Assembly: GCA_013339765.2 (NCBI GenBank)
Contig: CM023457.1
Span: 59,203,355-59,267,354 of the forward strand
DNA from: Haemaphysalis longicornis
Lineage: Eukaryota; Arthropoda; Arachnida; Ixodida; Ixodidae
Length of the DNA: 64,000 nt
Direction: 5' to 3'
The notes under the pieces were generated by a model that saw nothing but the letters and a program-made list of their open reading frames with translations, was not told the DNA's origin and did not search any database. The translations under genes and the position numbers were made by a program. Below are positions 46,291 to 57,772 of this stretch, piece after piece (the stretch's first letter is position 1; each line of letters begins with the position of its first letter).

Positions 46291-48637
46291 TTCAAATTCA
46301 TTTATTGTCAGCGTAGGAAAGTTTGCCCCCCCCCCCTCTCTTAACGGGTCCCTGCCAAAAAAGGCTTCAAAACGATCAGGGAAGTGTGACCTCAACATGC
46401 TTGGTTACGCAGCGTCCACGAAGAACTATTACTACACCCTCCATATCATCATTACGATTACTGGTCACCACACGCACACTTCTAAAAGAGCTGCAAAAGA
46501 AACAGGCGCGTTAACCATGATAGCTCCAAGCAGGTGCTCGTCTGCAGCCTTTTGCGGCCGGCGTTGCCAGCAAACGCCCTTTAGAGTCAATCGCGGTAAC
46601 GGACACTCTTCAACGGCCGGCAGACGTTAAAACTGGGTCGTTGGCCAGGCCTCCGTGATCTCTAACCTTTGGGGAGACAATGCGCAACGTCAATTGCTAC
46701 ATGTGGCCCAAAGTCTGGCTCCAAAGCTCTCGAAAGGACAGCATAGTTAGCGAGAAGCAAAGGCCGAAGGCAGTAAAAGTTTACTTAGCGCGAGAGCTCT
46801 CAAGGAGGAACGAAAGAAAAAAAAAAAGACTAAGAAAGCACGACGTGTAGTACTACTTCGCGACCTAATGGGGAAAGCAGAGGAGAGCACTTTGTCGGCA
46901 TTAAAACGGCGAGCTTCCCCTCCCTCTCCCCGCAAAAACAACGTCGTTAACGGCAAGCAGGTGCGTGCTCGTTAAAAATTAAACAATGGCTTAATGAGCC
47001 CCCCTCCGCTCTTCCTCGCTCCCTCTCTCGGGGCTCAAAGAAAGCCAGCGGCAATTTTAGAGATGCAGATGGCAGGGGGCCTCACTTCACTTGGTAAATA
47101 AAGTGGCCGTATATTGGCCGTACATTGGCCGTATCGCGGCCGCTGCCAGTTGGTTTTTTCTCTTTTCCCATCCAGACCACAAACACGCAAATATAAGGAA
47201 ATGGTGCCCCGCTTATCAGGTGCAGCCCATCTCCATAAGAAGACAAGCAACTCGAGCAAAGGGAGAAAACCGTTGGCGACTTTGGTTCACACTTTATCAG
47301 CGAGATTAGCTTCGGCTGTGAAGATAACCTTTCCCAACCGCACTGGCCGAGTTTTCTCTGCGGGCGAGAATACTGTTGTTAATCTTGACTATTCTGCAAC
47401 TCTTTACTGCAACGTTTCTAATGGCCAAGGTGTGTGGCTTCAACAGGTTATTACACCTATCCAAAATAATATTCTTTAATTTGGTTTGGGCAGTGCATCC
47501 GGTTTGACTGTTTGGATTGTGGATTGACTGCGCTGAGATCCCAACTCGGATGGTTTGGTGCCACCCTCAGCAAAATACCTTTTTACAGCGACGCTGTTTG
47601 TGGCATGTGGGTGAGAATTTTTCGTGTCATTATCGTAGATAAAATGTGGTTTGCTGCAAAGCCATCTGTCTTGCGGGAGCTTTTCAGCTCTCAATCTAAT
47701 GTCGATAGCTTAAAAAAAAAAAAAAAACTGATGCACTTGACCACTAAGACAATAAATATCATTGCACCAATTTCCATTTACTTTTCATAATTAGCTAGTA
47801 CACATGGTGCTTGGAAAGAATTTAGAAGAACCTGCCTGCTGCTAATACACGAGTTCTTACGGAAGGAGGACGGTTACAAAAAACGGCTGTAACTCACGTT
47901 TTACTGGACCTATCCCAAAACACATTATCTGACGTTGACTGCTGAGATGACTACACAAGTGAGGGCAGTTTTTATCTCAGCTGGTATCGCGAACAATTAT
48001 CAGTCGCAGCTTTCAAGCAGATAACATAAATTTGCCACTCCTAATAGGGAACTCGATAAGACAATTGGTTTGAAGGCCTTCGGAAGGCCTTTGAGACTGC
48101 CGTGTAGCACAGGTATAATAAGCCATATTACAGCTGCATCCCAAAGCCACCATGAAATGCACAGCCCCATGTTAGTCTGCTGGGATGAAAATGTAGATCT
48201 GTAAAGCTTCACTAACCCGATTAATTCAGAAGTGACCTAAACTTCAAACTATAAACAATGGTACTCAGCTCCATGCCCACATTTGGTCCTGCAATCGGTA
48301 AGACAATGCCCCCAGAAAAAAAAAAGTCATCTCTTACGGCAATTACATATCACCATAAAAACCAATGTTAAGAAAACATAGACTGATCAGCCTCACTGCC
48401 CAAATCTCGCACGTTGGCTAAATACATCGCAATAAAAATAAATAATTAAAAAAGAACCACACTCGTCGGCTTCGCTGGTCATCGACGCAATGAACAGAGG
48501 AGCGTCTGAACATTTCTGGAAGTAGTGTAATCGTGTGACCAGAGCAGTGGCAGGGCAAGATGCCCCCCCAGCCACCGTGACAGCATGGCAGGCACTCAAA
48601 GGTCGAACGTACTGGACAGAGAGAAACGACCCCTGAC
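46291..48637. other. Intron, no recognised feature
   Basis: This is part of the intron between exons 2 and 3. Short open frames only; homopolymer A runs near 46820 and 47712; no repeat ends found. Confidence 0.4.
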
Positions 48638-48758
48638 CTGCGCTGTGTCGCCGTAGAGGTCAAAGTCAGGCTCCTGCTTGATGACTACGGGCGGGTTCCA
48701 CGTAGACTGCATCGAGTTCCGGTAGTCCTCCATGGTCGTGCCCTCCCCGTTCATGCCC
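48638..48758 (-). CDS. TDG: TDG exon 2 (N-terminal, acidic, IKQE motif)
   Basis: The acceptor is TTTTCTGCAG before 48758 and the donor is CAG then GTCAGG at 48637-48632, leaving phase 0. The open frame gives 39 residues from the Met at 48754, containing YRNSMQSTWNPP and VVIKQEPDFDLYGDTAQ. IKQE fits the sumoylation consensus (hydrophobic-K-x-E). Two in-frame ATGs are possible starts: 48754 (G at -3) and 48733 (A at -3 and G at +4, a stronger Kozak context). The frame is chosen because it stays open and ends in phase with exon 3. This region has no recognisable domain; it belongs to the variable N-terminal part of TDG. A TTAA MITE begins only 72 bp upstream of the acceptor. Confidence 0.75.
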
Positions 48759-48867
48759 CTGCAGAAAACACAAAAGGAGGATGCAGGTCACCTTTAGGGC
48801 TAACAGTTTACTCGAGCGACTTCTGCAGCATTAAAGGGGCCATTAACACAAAATACAGGTCTGTTTA

Positions 48868-49417
48868 CCGTATTTTCCGTTCTATAGTCGCACCCTCCTC
48901 AAAACGAGTTTTTCCGAAAAAAAAAAAAAAAAGTATATAAGCCGCATTGGTGTATAAGACGCACCGCTGTAGAAAACGCACTTAATCAGGTAAACTCGTA
49001 GAGGATCAGTTTGTTAGAAAGTGCGGCGAAAGTACATGGTTGCGGCAGTCGCCGCCTCTGAACGCATCCCCCGGTAAGAAGTGCTAGACACGTGCACCTG
49101 CCGTCCAAAGTTTAGACAGAACTAACTTCTCAAAAATGGTTTATTGATCCACACAGGTGGCATGCACTTACGGACGACATCTAGGCAAAACCATCGAAGC
49201 TTTCGTCCTCAGACTCGCTAACTAATCACTCATTTAGACCATAGAGCTGTCTCTTAATGTGCGCTGAAGTCACGCAGCACACAGGCACCTTTTCGAGGGC
49301 GGACCACTCGCGGCCGCCACATACCGCATTTATTCCATACATAAGTTGCACTGGTGGATAAGACGCACCAACAAAAATGTCAGGAAAAAGCCGCGACTTA
49401 TACACCGGAAAATACGG
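48868..49417. mobile_element. TA MITE, CCGTATTT clan, subfamily d, nested
   Basis: The left end CCGTATTTTCCGTTCTATAG and the right end CTTATACACCGGAAAATACGG (trimmed at 49417) are inverted, flanked by TA. It contains TATAAGACGCACC blocks near both ends and is non-coding. Confidence 0.88.
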
Positions 49418-49548
49418 TAATTTGAAAGAACTAGCCCTCGGTAACTCATGCAGTGCCATCCTAGACACAAAAGGTGTTTTTTAAGCAAGGCAACCGGAAA
49501 AAATATAGAAAGATTTCCAAATTTTGCTGCTACATTGATGTGTTATGG

Positions 49549-50335
49549 CATTGGTTCTCAACTGGTGGTCCGCGCACCCCAGGGGGTCTGCAAGAGCATC
49601 TGAGGGGTCCACGAAACCTCCCTAAAAACTTTCCCCCCCACCCTTCTTTTCTCGATTTGGCCAGCAGTTGCTTGCAACGCAAAAAGGTGGCTTCGCCGCA
49701 TTACACGTTATGTTTAGTTTCTCCATGTAGCCCATATACTAACACCTGCTTTTTGCACAACACGCCAGCTATGAGAACGAAAAAAAAAAAAAAAGAGAGA
49801 AAAAAAAAAACAGACACAGAAAAGCAGCATAGAGTAGATGTTTAGAAGACTTTTAGATTCAAGAGCAAATTGTTTAACATAATGACGCCCATCGTCATTA
49901 ACGTCCAGCAGAAAAGGCGGGCATTGGATAAGTCTGTGGGTGACATAAGCTGCACGTGCAAATTGTTTGTGACATTGTGACACCGATCAACTTATTCTCC
50001 ATTGTGAGGTCCCCCCATCACTTTTTGATTGATTGATTGTAGGGTTTAACGCGCCGACGCAACACAGGCGATGAGGCGCGCCGTAGTGGAGGGCTCCGGA
50101 TTAATTTTAACCACCTGGGGATCTGTAACGTGCGCCGAAATCTCGTACACACGGGCGTTTTTGCTTTTCGCCTCCATCAGAAAAGCGGCTGCCGTGGCCG
50201 GGAATCGAACCCGCGACCTCGTGCTCAGCAGCGCAACGCCTTAGCCACTGAGCCACAGCGGAGGGTCCCCCCCCCCATCACTTTTTAAGAAGCCCAAAAG
50301 GGGTGCCTGGGGGCAGTCATCGCTGAGAACCATTG
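49549..50335. mobile_element. hAT-type MITE nested in TTAA MITE
   Basis: It starts CATTGGTTCTCAACTGGTGG and ends CGCTGAGAACCATTG; the 8-bp TGTTATGG is duplicated at 49541-49548 and 50336-50343, and appears once (TGTTATGA) in the empty copy at about 2409. GGTTCTCAA ends plus an 8-bp target fit Charlie-like hATs. It carries the SINE at 50027-50264. Confidence 0.92.
50027..50264 (-). mobile_element. Ruka-like SINE, full length, youngest nest layer
   Basis: The tail GATTGATTGATTG at the left, body CCACCTGGGGATCTGTAACG, and head CGAACCCGCGACCTCGTGCT to AGCCACTGAGCCACAGCGG at the right. The flanks GTCCCCCCATCACTTTTT at 50009-50026 and a copy with extra Cs at 50265-50286 form a long target duplication. 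Confidence 0.93.
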
Positions 50336-51394
50336 TGTTATGGGCATGAGTGACATAATATGAACCAGCACTAGAAATGTAGTTTTCAGTGCGTTAAGTG
50401 CACGTTAGCATTCAAGTGATATGATTTGATATGAAGTGATATGCAGCGATATGGTATGACGTCAGCATTCAAGTGATATAAGTGATTCCAGAGAACTAGA
50501 ACCCCGTTGCAATCACCCATGGGTGGCCACCCATCGCACAGACAAGATAGCATGACGTCACAGAGAAATTGCCGGAAGGTGACCGGGCAGTTGCCGCTGC
50601 TTCATACATTTTCTCAAATTGGTAACATCGTTATCGGGACAGAGACGCTTTTTAATGAAATAAACTTGTATTCTGTCTTCATGGCTCCTTTAAGCTACAG
50701 TCAGTTAGGAGAGCAGATGCGACATCAGCCAAAGACGGCAGAGAGAGAGAGAAAAACTTTTTGCGTCCTTCTCGGCACCCCATCTCAGGTTAACTTCACA
50801 CCACTGCCAAGCAAGTTCAGTGGGGTAGAGCATAAAAAGCTAGTTCATGGCTGCTTCAGTTCAGCTCGCCACTGCAGAGAGCGGCGAATTCATTTAACCC
50901 ATCTCCAACGCCTTAATATTCGCTGAAATCTCGAATAAATTACATTTTTTTTTTAACACAGAAAAGAAGGCCGCAGTGTCAAATTCCTGTGGATGCACCA
51001 CAGCTTTTATGTGCCTTTGACAGTGTCTACTGCATTTGCAGCAAAAACTTTTACTGTAGCCTAACCCCACTCATCAAGTCAAGGCTACAGAAGGATCACC
51101 ACATCACGTTGGCGTCAGCATGACAAAGCTAGGAATGAATTTTTCTTATTTTAGTCTGCACCTCTTCTCACCATTACCGGACAACCACATATGCGCCAGT
51201 GCTCAGGAGGCATTTTCAAATTCGCCGCCAAAACGGACTTGCACTTGTAACACGGCCAGCCCTAGTTTTTGTAGCCACACATCTGCTCTTCCAAACTAAA
51301 AACTTGTTACAACCTGTTCATCTCAGCGCAACGTCAGCCTTAATAAGTAGGTAACTTTACATTTATTCCGTTGTCAGTATAAGGCTTTTTGTTT

Positions 51395-51648
51395 TTTTTG
51401 AGGCCCAATCAGCCATGGAAAGAATGACGGTAGTGGCAGCAATTAGGAATCAAAGACAAGTATCCTATATCGGAGAACAAGCTCCTTGGGTGAAAGACAT
51501 CCTAGCTAAAACTAAAAGGAAGAAGGGAATTGGGCTGGGAGTGTAACGCCGAGAATTGACAACCAATGAGGCAGCAGGGTAAAAGAGTGGCCATCGAAAA
51601 ACTGGATTAGAAAAAGGGGAAGGGCGTACACTTGACGGAGGGACGAAA

Positions 51649-51681
<33 letters not shown>

Positions 51682-51790
51682 AACAGACTAAGAACAGGTT
51701 ACGCATCGCAAGGTAGTAACAACTGGAAAAACATGGGAGAGGTCTTTGCTTTGCAGTGAAACTGCCGAGATGATGACGATGATGATGCTT
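51395..51790 (+). pseudogene. Heavily decayed RTE-type LINE tail
   Basis: The frame pieces EAQSAMERMTVVAAIRNQRQ, VSYIGEQAPWVKDILAKTKR and the GATGATGACGATGATGATG tail parallel the RTE remnant at 33840-34462, with many changes. An AAC trinucleotide run interrupts it at 51648-51681. Confidence 0.65.
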
Positions 51791-52334
51791 ATAAATAGTG
51801 ATGACTCCCAATCTTCAAACTTCAAGTAACAGCCACATACCACCCCCACCACACCCATAGACCCCATAATGCATAAAAGTACGAGAACGCATGAAACACC
51901 GCATGAGTTGCGCAAAGTGCTTTTAGCAGATGGGAGAAAAAAAAACAACATAAAGACTGCGAATGCACGTTTGGACACATACGGATTACTTTAGGTGGCC
52001 TTAGTTTTGCCCAAAATGTCTCCCACCAGTTGTACAGGCAAACGTCAGAAGACGACGGTAATGCAGACGCGGCAGTGTGATCATCAACAGCGAATAGAAG
52101 GGTGCACGGAAGCAAAAATGCAATATCTGCTTTACTATTTTCTGGTGCGATTGCGTGATGCAGACGGACCATGCGTGCATCCGCGAGCATGTAGTATTAT
52201 ATCAGTGATCGCAGAGCACAGAGGTAGACCTAATTAGTAGCCAGTTACTCTTTGGTAATAACCCAAAGAAACAAATGAGCCTCACCCATAGCTCCCTGTT
52301 TCGGGGCAATGGAACTGTAGCGTAAGTAAGCGCG

Positions 52335-53425
52335 AAATGAACAAAGACGAACGAAGTGAACGGGACACGGCGCTACTATCCACTCGTTTTATTTTCCCTG
52401 TGATGTCCGAGTTTATACGGGAAGATACTTAGCTAATGAAAGAAAGGAGGAAAGGGGGAGGAGCACAGGCAAATACAAAAAACAAAAAAAGTGAAGGATG
52501 ACAGTTCGAACGATCGCGTTACAAAGGCACTTTTGCACGGTAAAATCTAATGATTGGATAAGAATTGCCGTTCTTTCTTTGTCAATGCTAAAGAAGCTGT
52601 GCTAACGCAGTGTCTTTCAAGGAAAGTATCTGGCAGGCCTCGATGATTTCTCTTGTCAACTGATCCTCGTGTCGGGCTACAATCCTAGTCTTATCAAAAT
52701 GTGGCCTACACTCAAAATCTCTGCAGTCTCTGCAGTGTATGCCCAGATGTCCTTTAATCGTCTTATCTACATTATTCCTATGTTCTCTAAGCCGATCGTT
52801 TAAGCAACGACCTGACTGTCCGACGTACTGCCTGCCACACGTAATGGAATGGAATAAACTGTGCCTTCTGAACAATTCATGAACCAGTCATGATGCTGCA
52901 TTGTGCGCTTTTCTTTTTTTCCTTACCATCAACTCTGTTCATTAGTTTCGACAATTTGTTGGGAGCAGAGAAGAGAATGTTAACGTTGACGCGTTTTCCT
53001 ATTTTCTTGAGATTGTGAAGGTACGGCATGACAGCGCGCTTGAACTTTTCTCTTTCCTTCTCCCTGGGTTCCACGTCTGGCTTGTTCCTAAGCTGTTTAA
53101 GCATCTTATCGGCGACCGACACCAGAAGAAATGCAGGGTACCCGGCAGACTTTCGACGTATTGTCTGTTTTTTGAAACTATCTTCCATGGTGTGGGCACA
53201 GGATTTCTTCAGTGCATTGGAAAAACAATGCCTAGCGATCCCACGTTTAGTCAGCTTCGAGTGCGCCGACTGAAAAGGCAGAATCGGTTTCTGGCTACGT
53301 GGATCATACTCGCAACAGACGTGATTGGGACCGAACGAGAGCCTGAGGTCGAGGAATTTTATGGAGCACTCACTTCGAGTTTCATAAGTCAGAACAAGAG
53401 GGGCGAGACACTGTCGAAAATGTGA
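52335..53425 (-). pseudogene. Penelope-like element, 5'-truncated, with GIY-YIG domain
   Basis: Reading the minus strand from about 53421: CLAPLVLTYETRSECSIKFL, DLRLSFGPNHVC, EYDPRSQKPILPFQSAHSKL and TKRGIARHCF (end of the RT region), then SFKKQTIRRKSAGYPAFLL and VNILFSAPNKLSKLMNRVDG (linker), then CGRQYVGQSGRCLNDRLREH, RNNVDKTIKGHLGIHC and REIIEACQI (GIY-YIG-like endonuclease). Stops near 53215 and 52877 and frame changes break it. The non-coding end at 52335-52400 has AGCGCCGTGTCCCGTTCAC-like sequence (minus strand) often seen at Penelope ends. It is dead. Confidence 0.85.
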
Positions 53426-53524
53426 CAGAACACTGGTTACGGTGGACGTGAAAGCACTACGCCCACTTCACCAGATTTTCACGATCTGGTGCTGTATTTC
53501 ACCATCTGGCAATGCTGAGTGGTA

Positions 53525-53700
53525 ATGCACTAAGAGGGGCATTGGAAGGGTGTTAAAAGGGGTGTTGCAAAGGTGCTAAAGGGGTGTAGAAAGGGTGCTA
53601 AAGAGGAGTGTGAGAAGGCTGCCAAAAAGGGGTGTTGCAAAAGGAGTGGTAAAGAGGGGTGCAACAAGGCTGTTATGGCAGAGTGCAACAATGGTACTTA
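53525..53700 (+). repeat. Degenerate minisatellite (GGTGTTGCAAAGGTGCTAAA-like)
   Basis: Irregular repetition of AAAGGGGTGT, TTGCAAAGG and GTGCTAAAG motifs runs over about 175 bp, with units of roughly 15-25 bp. Confidence 0.65.
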
Positions 53701-55466
53701 GATTGGTGGTATGAGGTGTTTGAAAGAGGCTAGTGAAAATCTGATAAGAAGGGGAATGAGGGACTAACTAGCTAGGCCTATGATGAGCAGTTCAACTAAC
53801 ACATGTAACAAGGAAACCCGGCACCTGGTGTCATTATGAGGCTGTGCACGTGAAATGTTTTTTCCCACTGCCTAATCTCTTGGTGCGAGCGCGAGAATGT
53901 GTCCGCACAATGTGACAAAACTACTTGTTTTCACATGTCGATCCATAGCTGTGACAAACAGTTTGGCGACAAGGGTTTGGTTTAACCTTAACGGCCGTCT
54001 GGTCATGTGCAGCATTATCTGTCCTTTCTCTGCATTGCCACTGTGCATAACGCCTGTCGGACTACATGTGTCTGCGACAGACATGCAGAGACATGGCGAC
54101 CCACAGATGCGCACAGCTGCTAAGGTCAGTCTGCCCTATAAATGTCACCCTACTACAGTGTCCTGGCTGGATACGTGTCATTTACTTCATAGCCCAGACT
54201 GTACGAATAAATGAGGCAGAACACGCTGACATCCTTTCACTGTGTGCAAGACCCTTCAACGCTGAGATATCGACAGTAGGCAAAAATGCTGCCGTTCCCA
54301 GCCATTACACTCCTCACAACACGCGATCACATAACAGATGAAAAAAAATCTGAAGCATTGTTTTTAGCTTCAGTTGTTTTGTTTACACCAACGAACAAGA
54401 CATCACTCAGTCCAGCTTCACACCTCCTGTCTATCTATAAAATGTCCTTACAGACACAAGCAGAAAATGCTGATGCTGTTGCTTATTGGCGCGACTCTTT
54501 TTGTTGACGAGCGCAAACTTCAGCTTTGCCCCACGTAGGCGCTGCTGGCAAAACCAAAAAAGAAAAAGAAAAAGCTGTGTTACAGACAAAAGAATATTGT
54601 CCTGCCAAACACTTCAAGTCACGCGGACGCCTCTTGAAGGAGGTCAAGAGCTGTTTTTCAAGAACTGGGCGTCGCCAGCTGTGCTAGAGTGGCTAACGGT
54701 TAGTAACATTCAAAGGCAGACTACAAGTACTCGTTTAAGCAACAATCCTAAAAACAGCCTTTCGGTTAATAACTGAGTAGTGTTTACAAATAGCCACCTC
54801 CAAACAGAAACAGATAATACAGTTCAATAAAAGGACAATATCTTTTTTTAAACATGCGGGTTCTGGAAACAAAATGTTAAAACTGTGCACACAAAAGAGC
54901 AAGAGAATGTCACGACTGCGTGACAAATGGCTGCACTGAACACCCCTTGGCACAGAACAGCAAGAAAGGTCTTGAGGTGTGCTGCCGTCGATATTGTCCA
55001 CGTATTATGGACATTAAATGAAAACTTTAATAAACCGTGACTTGTGGCTGCCAGTGACTAGTGAAAATGAAACAAAGGAATCTTTGGTAGCACCAATGCA
55101 CTTGTTCTCCCAAACAAGCTTTTGCTGCTCATCAATGAAAGATCTACCAAACTGCTTAGTGTCTAAATACTTCATGATACTCGTTAAAAAAAAAAAATCA
55201 ATTTCTCCTCCTCTGTTATTTTCCTTGCATTTTCTTTTTTGCAATGTCGACAGCAAAAATTTCCGCCAAATGCGCTACAAAACATTAAACTACCCCTTTC
55301 AATCCACGGATATTAACTTTCACAAAAACGTAACAAAAATGAAAAGCAACAACTTTGCTAAAGTGATCCCTTTCAACACACCTTGCTGCACTAATAATAG
55401 CAACAACAATAAGAATAATAAATTTGAGTCAAAGTAAAAATAATTTTTCACAGCCTCTGGCCATAC
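53701..55466. other. Intron, no recognised feature
   Basis: This is the first-intron sequence before the tentative exon 1. Only short frames and an A run at 55187-55197 are present. Confidence 0.4.
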
Positions 55467-55481
55467 CTGTTGGTTATCCAT
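55467..55481 (-). CDS. TDG: TDG exon 1, coding part (tentative start)
   Basis: ATG followed by four codons (MDNQQ) runs into a canonical donor, CAG then GTATGG at 55466-55461. The upstream frame stays open to 55595 and would be 5' UTR. Joined to exon 2 as written, the frame is wrong and meets TGA inside exon 2. With one G fewer in the G run at the exon 2 acceptor it would read MDNQQGMNGEG in frame. Either this is a real first coding exon with an indel at the junction, or it is an untranslated exon with a short upstream reading frame and translation starts at 48754, or it is chance. No TATA box is evident upstream. Confidence 0.4.
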
Positions 55482-57772
55482 AGCGAATTCGCACAGTCCG
55501 TCGAAAAAAATCCATCGAGGAGAGAGTCCGGCAACAAGCTGCACAAAACCTGGCTTCCATCGGACAACATATCGGGACCCGGAGGGAGACAGCATCCAAC
55601 GACGACGGTCACTTTCTCAGGCCACACAGCAAAGGCGCCGCGCGGCTAGTCTGACCAGAACTCCGCTCGCTGCTGAGCTGACAATATCCCGTTTTACTTT
55701 TTTGTTTCCCGCTTCATTCAAACGAAGGCGAAAGACAAAAAGCAAACAAAACAAGATGGCTCCCTGTAATGCACAATGCCCTCGGCAAAGGTGTCGACAA
55801 CTGCCAGAGCCGTAGTTGGAGAAGAAGAATAGGCTGACCTGTCCTTGATCAACTTTCCGCGGATGGCGGGCAAAATCGGTGCCGCAAACCAGACAAAGAG
55901 GAGAGCGAGAAGAGAGACGAGAGAGAGAAAGAACGCAAATCGAAAAAAGAAGCAAGGTGGAAGTCGTATGATCCGTACACTCCACAGCTGTTCCCTGTCA
56001 AGTGTGGACACATGCGACGCTTTCTGAAAAATGAGACCGTAAGGCTTCCTTGACGAAAGGCCTGTTGTTGCGCCTGCTAAGGTACGCGTACAATTGTCTG
56101 CCATGCGCGGGCACGCCACAAAGGCAGACCCGAAAGACGCGTTTCAATGCTTCAATGAACGCTCGAAAACTCGATTACACCCAAAGCAGCTGGATCGTTG
56201 AAGCAGAAACCGGGCATGCGGTTAGTATTTCAGAGTAAATTTTGTTTCATAAGGCCGGCAATAGAAACCTCTACGCTACCGTGTGGGATATGTCCCGCAG
56301 CGATGACCCACGCTTTGGCAGTCATCGCCAACAAATGCGGACGGTAGGCAAAAAGTGTGCAGCAATGGCAGTTTGGTCAGCAAAGGTCATGGCATGCTAT
56401 TGTAAGCAAAAAAACTAATCAAGAAAAATAATTTTTAACGCAAACATTGTTCTGCCTACCTCCTACTAGCCACCTGCAAACTTTGACCCCACTCTGTCAC
56501 ATGACTTGGGAGTGCTCCCTAATCTTTTCCCATGCTCCTGCCCCCACCCCAACCCTTGAGCAGTGGGAGAACATGCCAGTCAGCTCAGATCCCCGCAACT
56601 AGCTTTAGCTGGTCAAGACTGCTCGGCTGGCAGCCACCACCCAGGGACATTCGGACCGAGAAGAAAGAACCCTCACTGCAATGGGTTCCATCAGGTAAAA
56701 CCCTAGTTCCAATAAAATTCATTCCTCCCCTCTTCAACAATGTTGGCCTCTGCCAACAGCCACGTTTGGGATGTCATTGAACAGTGGCGCCCTCTATCAG
56801 CGCCGAAACAAAATGCTTGCACCAGTTCCGCAAAAAAGCGGAGTACATTTTGTTCCGGCTTTGATACACAGCATATTTGCACTACAACTTTTCAAACGTG
56901 GTCGTTTGCAGAAACTGGCGCCGCGAGCAAAGATCGTTTCAGAGTGTTAGCTGTAAATTCCAGATCCCGTAGGGATGAGCGTGCATTTGCACAACAAAAG
57001 TTGTTTACGGCTAAAGTTCCGCGCATTTTCTACGTCTGGCAACAAATCTGGGTGTGTGAAAACTCGGCTCTCCGATTTTGACGCAACACCCCGACGCGTT
57101 CAACAGCCCAAGATGACATTCATGAGCATGCATTTGTTTGTAAGTTTGCATGCTTGCTTGCTTTTACTTGGCTCTGCAGTTGCTTTAGTGCAATGAGTTG
57201 CCGTTCTCCATTTAGGCTTTCATTTCTCTTCTGTAGTTGGGGACACCAAAAATTTTCAAGTGTGCGAGAACTCCTGTGTCCCGATTCTCCCTCACGAGCA
57301 GATACATATACCCCTGATTCCAGACCATCTAGCGAAAATAAATGATGTCGAGGAATGGCCAGTTATGGCCCGACTTCTGTCAAGGGTTCGTACTTTTGTT
57401 CAAAATTTTGTGTCCCCTCAGCTCCACTGCCATTCACCGCACATAGTGGAATGGCTCGCATCTAATTTCCCTGAAATATGATGTAAGCAATCCTGTCACC
57501 AACCGCATGTGAAAAGCGGGGATTTTCAACAACCTCGATACGATACTCGTTGTTGTTTACATCGCTCGGATACACAAAGCCCACACCCTGCGAAATGCTC
57601 AAGCTCAACAAATAAGACATTTCAACACTACAGCTGTTGTAATGTGTGCATTCGTTATCAAAAACTTGACTGCAGACATTCCGAAAGATGCCCCTCCACA
57701 AGGAAAGCAAAAAGTCAGAATTTTGTCAGGATTTTGTCTCATAAACTTGCTCACATCAAGAGCCATTCTGTG
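55482..57772. other. Upstream flank of TDG exon 1, no supported gene
   Basis: 55482-55620 could hold the 5' UTR and core promoter of TDG if exon 1 is real, but no TATA or clear initiator stands out. The open frames at 56740-57081 and 57260-57481 are not recognised and lack splice or homology support. Confidence 0.35.

Larger units (their letters stand above)
48831..50693. mobile_element. TTAA MITE, family 1, host of a three-level nest
   Basis: TTAAAGGGGCCATTAACACA at the left and CTTCATGGCTCCTTTAA at the right bound it with TTAA. The host pieces 48831-48867, 49418-49548 and 50336-50693 align in order with 2236-2772. Two elements are inserted, and the second carries a SINE. The left end is 72 bp from exon 2. 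Confidence 0.9.
3213..55481 (-). other. TDG: Thymine-DNA glycosylase gene, multi-exon, 3' end outside window
   Basis: This is the gene-level entry; exons are listed separately. TDG is a nuclear base-excision-repair enzyme that removes thymine or uracil from G mispairs and also formylcytosine and carboxylcytosine during active demethylation. Exons 2-11 join with canonical GT-AG sites and compatible phases to about 499 codons, counted from the Met at 48754 and counting one missing base in each of exons 3 and 10. In that numbering: IKQE at 25-28, polyQ/His tract in 45-150, PKKRGRKKKIK at 177-187, KRGRPRK at 208-214, QEKLTDSF at 238-245, catalytic GINPG with Asn283, GPGNHFW ending at 303, YGIGFTN at 327-333, QPRIAVFNGK at 365-374, VMPSSSARC at 404-412, and VKEE at 458-461. 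Human TDG is 410 residues, so the N-terminus here is longer. The family assignment is firm. The start, the C-terminus and whether the locus is intact are not settled. Confidence 0.93.

Noticed and set aside
53525..53700. CRISPR-like array
   Set aside because: Repeat units are irregular in length and sequence and there are no unique spacers; it is a degenerate minisatellite in animal DNA.
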